Assembly (NCBI GenBank): GCA_017540285.1
Contig: JAFYBI010000371.1
Coordinates: 1-16,630 of the forward strand
Length of the DNA: 16,630 nucleotides
DNA from: Clostridia bacterium
Lineage (GTDB): Bacteria; Bacillota; Clostridia; Oscillospirales; CAG-272
Reading direction: 5' to 3'
Part shown: in pieces, positions 6,733 through 13,440 of the stretch
Numbering within the stretch: the stretch's first letter is position 1
How the letters are laid out: every line of letters starts with the position of its first letter
The notes under the pieces: model-generated
The model's input: the letters and a program-made list of their open reading frames with translations, nothing else
The model's database searches: none
Told to the model about the DNA's origin: nothing
Translations under genes and position numbers: made by a program

Positions 6733-7401
6733 ATGCAAAATATCCGCCGCGTGCGCGACATCGTCTCCATCAAGCGCACGATCTGGTCGAACTACGACCG
6801 CTTCCGCACCCTCCCCGTCTTCTATCTCGAGCGCAATGCCGTTCTCGACGCCGTCGCCGCCCTCCCGGAGGACGAGATCGCGAAGATCGCCGCCGACTGC
6901 CGCGAGGGTGGCGTCCGCTGGCGCAGCTTTCCCAAATACATGAACAAGGTCGAAGCCGCCCTCCTCGGGAACCGCCTCCTCGTCGATGCTTCCCAGAAGG
7001 ACGAGCCCCTCTTCGAAACCGTCGGCGGCGTCCCCGTCGGAGACTTCGTGAAGATCCGCGAGTGCGCGTCCGGCGCGGCGGTGTCCTTCGCCGTGGCGGG
7101 GACCTTCGACCTCCTCCAGCGCGGCAACCGCAACGGCTGCACGGAGATCCGCGGCCTCGGCGTGACCCCGGAGACGGAATTCACCGTCGTGAACGAGCTC
7201 CTTCCCTACTGGGAGGACCGCTATTCCGTCGCACTGAAGAGCCCCGCCCTCTCCTTCGCGATCTCCGCAGAGGACCCGAAGCTCGGCAAGAAGGGGACCT
7301 CCTGCATCCGCCTGTACGTCATCGAGGAAGACCGCGTCGCGGTGGACGACCTCGGCAAATACATCGACACGACGCCCCTGACCCTCTGGATCACGCCGTG
7401 A
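6733..7401 (+). CDS. Protein of unknown function, 222 residues
   Basis: I do not recognise the family. It has no signal peptide or membrane segment, so it is probably cytoplasmic. The first third is rich in charged residues and looks helical (VSIKRTIWSNYDRFRTLPVF; VAALPEDEIAKIAADCREGG). The rest looks beta-rich (SGAAVSFAVAGTFDLL; TPETEFTVVNELLPYWEDRY; SCIRLYVIEEDRVAVDD). Four cysteines (56, 111, 136, 191) do not form an obvious metal site. AGGAG (6719-6723) precedes the ATG by nine bases. It sits directly behind a perfect consensus promoter and 45 bases before a nitroreductase-family gene, so the two are probably co-transcribed and the protein may act with a flavoenzyme; that link is inference. 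Confidence 0.75.
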   Translation: MQNIRRVRDIVSIKRTIWSNYDRFRTLPVFYLERNAVLDAVAALPEDEIAKIAADCREGGVRWRSFPKYMNKVEAALLGNRLLVDASQKDEPLFETVGGVPVGDFVKIRECASGAAVSFAVAGTFDLLQRGNRNGCTEIRGLGVTPETEFTVVNELLPYWEDRYSVALKSPALSFAISAEDPKLGKKGTSCIRLYVIEEDRVAVDDLGKYIDTTPLTLWITP

Positions 7402-7432
7402 TCCGCCGACCGAATGCCGGAATCTGATCGAA

Positions 7433-7438
7433 AAGGAG
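7433..7438 (+). promoter_or_regulatory. Ribosome binding site that fixes the nitroreductase start
   Basis: AAGGAG eight bases before the ATG at 7447. The frame also has an ATG at 7414, but that one lies upstream of this site and lacks its own. Confidence 0.8.
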
Positions 7439-7446
7439 AATCCATC

Positions 7447-7977
7447 ATGTCCGAGAATCCCGTCATCCATACCCTGAAGACCCGCCGCGCCTGCCGCAGC
7501 TACAAGCCCGAGCAGGTGCGCGAAGAAGACCTCGCCCCGATCCTCGAAGCCGGGACGTGGGCGCCGACCGGCATGGGGCGTCAGTCCCCGCGCATCGCGG
7601 TCGTGCAGAATCCCGACGATCTCGCCGCCCTCGAACGCCTCAACGGCGGCGTCATGGGCAATCCCGATTCCCATCCGTTCTACGGCGCGCCGACCGTCCT
7701 CGTCGTCTTCGCGGACGCGACGATCCCGACGTATCTCGCGGACGGCAACCTCGTCATCGGCAACCTTCTCAACGCCGCGGCGGCCGTGGGCGTCGACTCC
7801 TGCTATATCTGGCGGACGACCGAGGTCTTCGACTCCGACGAAGGCAAGGCCCTGATGAAGAAGTGGGGCGTCCCCGAGACCTGCCGCGGGATCGGCAACG
7901 TCATCCTCGGCTACGGCAAAGAGGGCGGCACCCGTACCCCCGCGCCGCGCCGCGAGGACTACATCATCCGCGTCTGA
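7447..7977 (+). CDS. Nitroreductase-family FMN-dependent oxidoreductase
   Basis: 176 residues, typical for a compact nitroreductase. Family signatures: the N-terminal phosphate/FMN-binding segment TRRACRSYKPEQV (residues 12-24), AGTWAPTGMGRQSPRIAVV (35-53, the conserved APTG/NxQP-type region), the dimer-helix region NLVIGNLLNAAAAVGVDSCY (101-120) and the C-terminal VILGYGKEG (152-160). Such enzymes are dimeric and use NAD(P)H to reduce nitro groups, quinones, flavins or other acceptors; the physiological substrate cannot be read from the sequence. No ferredoxin-type CxxC cluster is fused. It is the second gene of a short operon and is closed by a strong terminator 14 bases after the stop. Confidence 0.9.
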   Translation: MSENPVIHTLKTRRACRSYKPEQVREEDLAPILEAGTWAPTGMGRQSPRIAVVQNPDDLAALERLNGGVMGNPDSHPFYGAPTVLVVFADATIPTYLADGNLVIGNLLNAAAAVGVDSCYIWRTTEVFDSDEGKALMKKWGVPETCRGIGNVILGYGKEGGTRTPAPRREDYIIRV

Positions 7978-7991
7978 GCATGTCCCTCCGT

Positions 7992-8023
7992 GAGGATCCG
8001 GTCCGCCGGGTCCTCTTTTTTTT
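7992..8023 (+). terminator. Intrinsic terminator after the nitroreductase gene
   Basis: GAGGATCCGG (7992-8001) pairs with CCGGGTCCTC (8006-8015), one G-T pair, TCCG loop, then a run of eight T. It again carries the GGATCC/GGGTCC arms seen in the terminators at 1755 and 4256. Confidence 0.93.
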
Positions 8024-8073
8024 GCTTTTTATGCTTGTCGTCAAAATTTCATGAAGGAATTGCGAATATCCCC

Positions 8074-8102
8074 TTGACATCCCGCGAACAATGCGTTATA
8101 AT
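8074..8102 (+). promoter_or_regulatory. Perfect consensus sigma-A promoter for the Ig-domain secreted protein
   Basis: TTGACA (8074-8079), 17-base spacer, TATAAT (8097-8102). An AT-rich stretch with TTCATGAA (8048-8055) lies upstream, like that before the 4328 promoter. Confidence 0.92.
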
Positions 8103-8142
8103 AATTCCGTATCAGAATTTTCCACAGTAAGGAGATGTTCCC

Positions 8143-9441
8143 ATGAAAAAAACCGTCAGAGTCCTCGCCGCGCTTCTGGTTGTCGTGATCCTCGCGACAT
8201 CCGCGTCCGCTGCGAAGGCCATCTTTGTGAGCCCGAACGGCAGCGGCACCACCGAACAGAAGGCGACAGTCGCGACGCCCACCTTCACGCCGCCCGCCGA
8301 AACGAAGACCACCGCGACAACGGCTCCCGGCGGCTTCGTCTTCAACGGTCCCGCGCCGGTTTACACCGCGTCCGACTTCCCGAAGACGCCCGCCCCGACC
8401 TGCCTCTATCCTTCCTACCCGGTTTATACCGGCTGCACCGCGCCGTGCCAGCCCTGCGGCACTTACGGCTATTACGGCGGCTGGTACCGTCCGGCTCCGT
8501 ATGACATCCTCGCGGGCGGCAAGTACTACACCGTCGCGGACGCGCGCGCCGAGATCGATCAGTATCTCGCCCGCACCGCCTACAACCTCATCATGACCGA
8601 GGGCGAGCGCAGAACCATCTGCGAAGGCGCGTACTACGTTTCCTCCAATCCCTCCGTCGCGTACTATGACGCCGCCAGCGGCAAGCTCGTCGCGAATCAC
8701 AACGGTTCCTCCACGGTGTATGTTTACACCAAGGGCGGCGTTCCGATCGCCCGTCTCGACGTGAGCGTCCTCGTCCGCACCACGTATGAAAAGCGCAACG
8801 ACATCCTCTACGTCTCCACCGACGCGTGGAACATCGGCATCGAAGAGTCCACCGTCTGCACGGTGAAGTCCGCGAGCGGCAAGGTCTACAACGACATTCT
8901 CTTCAAGGTCATCCGCGGCTTTGACTACGGCCGCGTCGGCGAAGAGAACGGCAAGATCAGCGGCAAGGCCAACGGCGCCGTGATCGTCCGCGCGTACTCG
9001 AAGTCCAATCCCGACGTCTACGGCGACGTGCTCGTCTATGTCGGCAGCCTGACCGCCGCCGTCTTTGACGGTTACTGGGTGACCTGCCCGACCGGCGTCC
9101 AGGTCACGAGCTGGGGCTACGACGTCTCCGATTATATCGCCGCGCAGAACGCCATCATCAACGGCTGGATCAGAAGCGCGGAAGGCATCTTCATCCCGGT
9201 CATCCGTCTCGCCGACGCCGTGAAGACCAATCCGGACGGCACGAAGGAACAGACGAAGATCCTCTACGGCGACACGCTGAGCTATCTCGACCTTCTCCGC
9301 ATGGCGTACACCGACCGCACGAGCCTGACGAAGGTCCTCGCGGGCTACAACACCGTGAAGTACGGCAGCGACAAGATCGTCCTCAACGCCCTCGACCAGC
9401 GCACGGTCGTGCTCGCGCAGATCCTCGGTCTGCTCGACTGA
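8143..9441 (+). CDS. Secreted protein with two bacterial Ig-like (Big_2) domains and a Cys/Tyr/Pro-rich segment
   Basis: 432 residues. A classical signal peptide (MKKTVRVLAALLVVVILATS, cleavage near ASA-A at about residue 23) predicts export; there is no lipobox, LPxTG or C-terminal membrane anchor. Residues 36-64 are a Thr/Pro-rich linker. Residues 78-120 are rich in Pro, Tyr, Gly and Cys (C87, C98, C102, C105). Residues about 147-210 form a Big_2-like domain (SSNPSVAYYDAASGKLVANH, then NGSSTVYVYT) and about 236-301 a second one (GEENGKISGKANGAVIVRAY, YGDVLVYVG). The remaining 130 residues are unrecognised. Big_2 domains are common in surface and adhesion proteins; what this one binds is unknown. 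The start is fixed by AAGGAG at 8129-8134. It is a single-gene unit between a strong promoter and a terminator. Confidence 0.85.
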   Translation: MKKTVRVLAALLVVVILATSASAAKAIFVSPNGSGTTEQKATVATPTFTPPAETKTTATTAPGGFVFNGPAPVYTASDFPKTPAPTCLYPSYPVYTGCTAPCQPCGTYGYYGGWYRPAPYDILAGGKYYTVADARAEIDQYLARTAYNLIMTEGERRTICEGAYYVSSNPSVAYYDAASGKLVANHNGSSTVYVYTKGGVPIARLDVSVLVRTTYEKRNDILYVSTDAWNIGIEESTVCTVKSASGKVYNDILFKVIRGFDYGRVGEENGKISGKANGAVIVRAYSKSNPDVYGDVLVYVGSLTAAVFDGYWVTCPTGVQVTSWGYDVSDYIAAQNAIINGWIRSAEGIFIPVIRLADAVKTNPDGTKEQTKILYGDTLSYLDLLRMAYTDRTSLTKVLAGYNTVKYGSDKIVLNALDQRTVVLAQILGLLD

Positions 9442-9478
9442 CCTTCGGGGCCGCGTTTCCCCCTCGCACAACAATCGA

Positions 9479-9512
9479 AAAGGCCTGCCGCTTCTCATAC
9501 GGCAGGCTTTTT
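9479..9512. terminator. Bidirectional terminator between the Ig-domain gene and nnrD
   Basis: GCCTGCCG (9483-9490) pairs perfectly with CGGCAGGC (9500-9507), nine-base loop, with AAAA on the left and TTTTT on the right. It therefore serves both convergent genes. Confidence 0.92.
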
Positions 9513-9526
9513 GCATGGAAGGGATC

Positions 9527-11035
9527 CTATTCCGTCAGGCTCCGGATAACGGTCGGGAGCTGCGAGATCGTGTCGCTTGCGATCATGCTGACCGCGCCGA
9601 ACGCCGCCTCCGCCAGCTCGCCCGCGCGGCCGTTGACCCACGCGCCCGCCGCAGCCGCCGTCAGAGGTTCGATCCCCGCCCCGCAGATGGCCGCGAGGAT
9701 CCCGGAGAGCACGTCCCCGCTCCCCGCCGTCGCCATGCCGGGGCATCCCCGGTCGACGAGGAGGACGTCGCACCCGTCCGTCACCACCGTCGTCGGGCCC
9801 TTGAGGAGCACCGTCACGCCGTGCGCCGCCGCGAATCCCACGGCAAGCGGGATCGGGTCCGCCGTCACCTCCGCGGCACTCTCCCTGCCGAGCAGCCGCG
9901 CGAACTCCATGTTGTGCGGCGTGAGGATCACCCGGCAGGTCTTTTTGTCCAGCACGGACGGCCCCATGCGGGAGAGCGCGTTCAGCCCGTCCGCGTCGAT
10001 GACGAGGGTGCCTTCGTAATGCGCGAGCATCCAGACGAGCATCTCCTCCGCGCCGTGTCCCTGCCCGATCCCCATGCCGAACGCGGCAGCCTTCGTCCCG
10101 CGCAGGAGCGACTTCATCGCATCCTCGTCGAACACGGCCTGCCCGTCCCGGTCGGGGAGCGGAAAGAGGGTCGCTTCGAGGATCGACGGCGCGATCAGGG
10201 GGCAGATCGACGCGGGAGCCGCCACCTTCACCACGCCCGCTCCGGACCGCATCGCAGCGTCGGCCAGCGCGGCCAGGCGGATCGCCCCGGTGTACTGCGC
10301 GGACCCGCCGATCAGGGCGACATACCCGTACGTGGACTTGTTCGAGAAGTTCTTCCGCTGCGGGAAGGCGCGCGCGGCGTCGGACGCCTCGAAGAGGAAA
10401 TACGGCTTCTCCTTCGGCGCGATCCCGATGTCGAGGCAGACCTTCTGCCGGATGACGTCCTTCGCCATGCCGAGAAAATGCCCGGGCTTGTACCCGCCGA
10501 TCGCCGCGCAGAGATCGGAGACCACGCAGCAGTCCGCCATCCCCGTGTCGCCGTTCAGCCCGGAGTTGATGTCCGCCGAGACGACGAACGCCCCGCTTTC
10601 ATTGATCGCCCGGATCGCGTCCGCCGCGGAGCCCTCCACAGCACCCCGGAAGCCCGTGCCGAAGATCCCGTCGACGACGGCGCCGAACTCCGTGAGCGAG
10701 CCGCCCGCCTCCCACGGAACGAACGGCACGCCCGCCGCCCGCGCTTCCTGGGCATAAAACGCGCCGTCCCCGGAAAAGCGGTCGGAGAGGAGGAACACCG
10801 TGCAGGCGACGCCGCGACGGGCAAGCGCAGCCGCGACGACATAACCGTCTCCGGCGTTGTTGCCGCTTCCGCACACGACGGCGACGGGGGAGGGCCAGCC
10901 GTCCGCGCGGACACGGTCGACAGCTTCGACGATGCCCTCGCCCGCGCGCCGCATCAGTTCGCGGGAAGGGGTTCCGGATGCGATGGTGTGCGCGTCGCTG
11001 GCACGCATCAGAGCGACGGAGAGAACAGGGATCAT
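9527..11035 (-). CDS. nnrD: Bifunctional NAD(P)H-hydrate epimerase / ADP-dependent NAD(P)H-hydrate dehydratase
   Basis: 502 residues, the usual length of the bifunctional fusion. It repairs hydrated, inactive NADHX/NADPHX: the N-terminal YjeF_N domain (about 1-215) interconverts epimers and the C-terminal ribokinase-like domain (about 235-500) dehydrates the S form using ADP or ATP. Seen: VCGSGNNAGDGYVVAAAL (54-71), GIFGTGFRG (123-131) and SADINSGLNGDTG (153-165) in the epimerase half; YVALIGGSAQYTGAIRLAAL (238-257), VIDADGLNAL (345-354), LTPHNMEFARL (371-381) and GMATAGSGDVLSGILAAICG (433-452) in the dehydratase half. The open frame continues upstream to 11218, but GAGGAG seven bases before the codon at 11035 and the promoter at 11069-11097 fix this start. 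It is a single-gene unit, divergent from a solute-binding lipoprotein gene. Confidence 0.95.
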   Translation of the reverse strand: MIPVLSVALMRASDAHTIASGTPSRELMRRAGEGIVEAVDRVRADGWPSPVAVVCGSGNNAGDGYVVAAALARRGVACTVFLLSDRFSGDGAFYAQEARAAGVPFVPWEAGGSLTEFGAVVDGIFGTGFRGAVEGSAADAIRAINESGAFVVSADINSGLNGDTGMADCCVVSDLCAAIGGYKPGHFLGMAKDVIRQKVCLDIGIAPKEKPYFLFEASDAARAFPQRKNFSNKSTYGYVALIGGSAQYTGAIRLAALADAAMRSGAGVVKVAAPASICPLIAPSILEATLFPLPDRDGQAVFDEDAMKSLLRGTKAAAFGMGIGQGHGAEEMLVWMLAHYEGTLVIDADGLNALSRMGPSVLDKKTCRVILTPHNMEFARLLGRESAAEVTADPIPLAVGFAAAHGVTVLLKGPTTVVTDGCDVLLVDRGCPGMATAGSGDVLSGILAAICGAGIEPLTAAAAGAWVNGRAGELAEAAFGAVSMIASDTISQLPTVIRSLTE

Positions 11036-11042
11036 GGTACGG

Positions 11043-11048
11043 CTCCTC
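11043..11048 (-). promoter_or_regulatory. Ribosome binding site that fixes the nnrD start
   Basis: GAGGAG on the - strand, seven bases before the ATG at 11035-11033. It excludes the 61-codon upstream extension, which also lies across the promoter. Confidence 0.88.
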
Positions 11049-11068
11049 GGTTTTCTGGATGATACCCT

Positions 11069-11097
11069 ATTATACCCCCGCCGGACGCGCTTGTCAA
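11069..11097 (-). promoter_or_regulatory. Perfect consensus sigma-A promoter for nnrD
   Basis: Read on the - strand: TTGACA (11097-11092), 17-base spacer, TATAAT (11074-11069). It is the third promoter in this window with all twelve consensus bases and 17-base spacing. Confidence 0.92.
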
Positions 11098-11162
11098 TCC
11101 TTCGCCCGCGCCGCGTTTGTACGCCGCCGGTTGTGAATTTTTCGTAAACGGCCAAAACCTCC

Positions 11163-11191
11163 TTGCCGAGCTCCGAAAAATCTGTTATAAT
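11163..11191 (+). promoter_or_regulatory. Sigma-A-type promoter for the solute-binding lipoprotein
   Basis: TTGCCG (11163-11168), 17-base spacer, TATAAT (11186-11191) with an extended TGT before it. It diverges from the nnrD promoter, with 65 bases between the two -35 elements. Confidence 0.82.
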
Positions 11192-11256
11192 GAGGATGTG
11201 ATTCTCGTTCAGACACATAAACTCATTCTTTTTGACCGAAAGGAACCAGCACCGCC

Positions 11257-12726
11257 ATGAATCGAAAAATGATCAGCCTCCTTCTGGCCATCCTGCTCGC
11301 CCTCACCGCGACCGGGCTGACCGGATGCTCGGAAAAGACCGCCGGAGAAGACGGCACTCCCGCCAACACCACCGCCCAGCCGGACATCACGCCTGCCGGT
11401 GAGATCGATGAGGACGAGGACGGCTACCTCGCCGACGATCTCCCCGAAAAGGACTTCGGCGGCGCGGAATTCAACATCCTCACCACCACCTGGTACAACG
11501 CGAAGAACTACATCTTCGCGGAGGAAATGAACGGCGAGGTCGTCAACGACGCGCTGTTCAACCAGCGTTCGAAGGTCTCCGACCGCTTCAACGTCGAAGT
11601 CACCTGCACCGCCAATGACGGCAACGACGCCGTCGCCGCCAACGCGCACAACCTCGTGATCTCCGGCGACGACACCTATGCGATCGTCTACAACCACGAC
11701 AACATGACCATGAACAACGGTCTGAAGGGCGACTTCTGCAACCTCCGCAGCTTTGAGATCCTCGATTTCTCGAAGCCGTGGTGGCAGGGCGCGTCCCAGG
11801 TCTTCACGATCCAGAACAAGCTGTTCGCCACCGCAAACCCGATGGCGATGAGCGGCATCTACATGAACTGCACGGTGTCCTTCAACAAGAAGCTCATGAG
11901 CGACCTCCAGCTCGAAGCGCCCTATGAAAAGGTCCGCAACGGCGAATGGTACCTCGACGACATGATCGGCATGATCCAGCAGGGCATGCGCGACCTCGAC
12001 GGCAACGGCAAATACGACGCGAAGGACCAGTGGGGCTTCCTCACCGCAAGCTACGGCTGGCTGCAGTTCCAGTCCGACATGGGCGCGGGATGCATGGAAA
12101 AGGACGATCAGGGCAACGTCCGCTTCACGGGCAACATCGACAAGATGGTGAGCGTGATGGAGAAATTCGACTCCCTCGACGAATACACGCAGACCTCCTC
12201 CGGCACCGACTACAACGTCCAGATGTTCTCCGAGGGCCGCGGCCTGTTCATGTTCTCCGAGAACCGCAACCTGTACGAGAGCATGCGCGACACCGACGTC
12301 TCCTTCGGCGTTCTCCCGGCTCCGAAGTTCGATGAGATGCAGAAGGACTACGCCTCCGCGGGCTACGACATCTACTGGGGCGTCCTCCTCTCCTCCTCCG
12401 CGCACGAAGAGCTCATTTCCTACTGCCTCGAATCCATCAGCTGCGAGAACTATAACAACGTCATCCCGGCCGTCTGGGAAGCCGTTCTCGGCAGCAAGCT
12501 GGCGGACGCGCCGGAAGACACGGAGATGTTCCGCATCATCCGCGACGTGCAGTACGTCGACCTCGGCTACGCGCTCAGCCAGTCCATCGCGGGCCTCAGC
12601 AGCATCGTCTTCCTCAAGACCAACACAACAGCCGGCCAGACCGCTTCCTTCATCCAGAAGATCCAGAAGTCCCTCAGCAAGGGCACGGACCGTCTGAACA
12701 AGTCCTACGCGGAGCTCGGCGGCTGA
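11257..12726 (+). CDS. ABC-type extracellular solute-binding lipoprotein
   Basis: 489 residues. The signal peptide carries the lipobox LTGC (Cys24), followed by an acidic Thr/Pro linker (about 25-60). The mature domain opens with LPEKDFGGAEFNIL (62-75), a pattern common in large Clostridial solute-binding proteins of the family-1 type, and keeps long stretches of that fold (NGEVVNDALFNQRSKVSDRF; GNGKYDAKDQWGFLTASYGW; QMFSEGRGLFMFSENRNLYE). These proteins capture sugars or oligosaccharides outside the cell for an ABC importer. No permease or ATPase gene adjoins it: it is alone between its own promoter and a terminator, so its transporter must be elsewhere, or it acts as a sensor. AAAGGA at 11239-11244 favours the ATG at 11257 over the one four codons later. 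It is not closely similar to the two propeller lipoproteins and lacks the propeller half. Confidence 0.88.
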   Translation: MNRKMISLLLAILLALTATGLTGCSEKTAGEDGTPANTTAQPDITPAGEIDEDEDGYLADDLPEKDFGGAEFNILTTTWYNAKNYIFAEEMNGEVVNDALFNQRSKVSDRFNVEVTCTANDGNDAVAANAHNLVISGDDTYAIVYNHDNMTMNNGLKGDFCNLRSFEILDFSKPWWQGASQVFTIQNKLFATANPMAMSGIYMNCTVSFNKKLMSDLQLEAPYEKVRNGEWYLDDMIGMIQQGMRDLDGNGKYDAKDQWGFLTASYGWLQFQSDMGAGCMEKDDQGNVRFTGNIDKMVSVMEKFDSLDEYTQTSSGTDYNVQMFSEGRGLFMFSENRNLYESMRDTDVSFGVLPAPKFDEMQKDYASAGYDIYWGVLLSSSAHEELISYCLESISCENYNNVIPAVWEAVLGSKLADAPEDTEMFRIIRDVQYVDLGYALSQSIAGLSSIVFLKTNTTAGQTASFIQKIQKSLSKGTDRLNKSYAELGG

Positions 12727-12744
12727 TCGACGCAGAACGAACAT

Positions 12745-12785
12745 AAAAAGACCGCCCGGTATCGGAATGATGCCGGACGGTTTTT
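12745..12785. terminator. Bidirectional terminator between the solute-binding protein gene and the amidase gene
   Basis: Stem 12751-12763 with 12769-12781, five-base loop, one C-A mismatch and one G-T pair, flanked by AAAAAG and TTTTTC. It is placed to end transcripts from both sides. Confidence 0.88.
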
Positions 12786-12797
12786 CCATGCCGTCTG

Positions 12798-13430
12798 TTA
12801 CGGTGTCTGGGGCACGGCGGACCGCTTTGCCTCGACGTCGGCGCGGAACTGTTCCCAGGCGTCCTCGTGCTCGACGTAGTAGAGCGGGCATTTCTTCCCC
12901 GTGATGTCGTAGTGCCGGATCACGCGGCGCGCCGTCAGCCCGAATTCGTCGCACAGCCACGCCGTGAGCTTCACGAGCGATTCGTAAGCCGCGTCCGTGA
13001 ACGCGCCGTCCTCGTCCGGATGGCAGACCTCCACCGAGATGGTGTCCCGGTTGCGCCAGTTCGAGGCCGAGGATTTCTCGTCGAGCGGGACGCAGAGGAT
13101 CACCTCGCCCTCCAGCCCGACGATGAAGTGCGCGCTGACCTCCGATTCCGGATTCGCAAAGTAATTCCGGTTGTTTTTCGCCGACGTCCCCGGATTGCCG
13201 ACGTAGTGGATCACGATGTCGTTCACCGCTTCGAGCTTATCCCCGCGCCGCGACGCGCCGTCCACCGGGATGAGCTGCACGTCGACCCAGTCGGGGACCT
13301 CGACCGCCATGACCGGGGGCCGGCGGAGAAAGCCGAAGGGATCCGGCGAGAGGATCAGATAGGAACCGAGCGTGACGATCGCGAGGAAGAGGAGGACCCC
13401 CGCGACCCGCACGAAGAGTTTTCCGCGCAT
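12798..13430 (-). CDS. Membrane-anchored N-acetylmuramoyl-L-alanine amidase (Amidase_2/PGRP fold)
   Basis: 210 residues. One N-terminal hydrophobic segment (about 8-27) without a clear cleavage site suggests a signal anchor with the enzyme outside. The catalytic domain (about 50-195) cleaves the bond between N-acetylmuramic acid and L-Ala in peptidoglycan. The zinc ligands expected from T7 lysozyme (His17, His122, Cys130) match His75 (VIHYVGN), His173 and Cys181 (RHYDITGKKCP, same eight-residue spacing), with the catalytic Lys at 179. No SH3 or LysM wall-binding domain is present, so it is a minimal enzyme, perhaps for recycling, sporulation or prophage-like lysis; nothing nearby points to a phage. 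It begins ten bases after the glycosidase stop, with a weak GAGGG-type site over that stop, so it is probably translated from the same message. Confidence 0.9.
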   Translation of the reverse strand: MRGKLFVRVAGVLLFLAIVTLGSYLILSPDPFGFLRRPPVMAVEVPDWVDVQLIPVDGASRRGDKLEAVNDIVIHYVGNPGTSAKNNRNYFANPESEVSAHFIVGLEGEVILCVPLDEKSSASNWRNRDTISVEVCHPDEDGAFTDAAYESLVKLTAWLCDEFGLTARRVIRHYDITGKKCPLYYVEHEDAWEQFRADVEAKRSAVPQTP

Positions 13431-13440
13431 CCGGACGCCC

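Noticed and set aside
4293..8055. TTCATGAA palindrome upstream of two promoters (4293-4300 and 8048-8055) as a shared operator
   Set aside because: Distances to the -35 differ (about 27 and 18 bases), the palindrome is only eight bases and AT-rich, and two copies are not enough to claim a regulator site.
12798..13430. The amidase as a prophage endolysin
   Set aside because: No holin, tail or other phage gene adjoins it, and its N-terminal membrane anchor and operon position fit a host gene.
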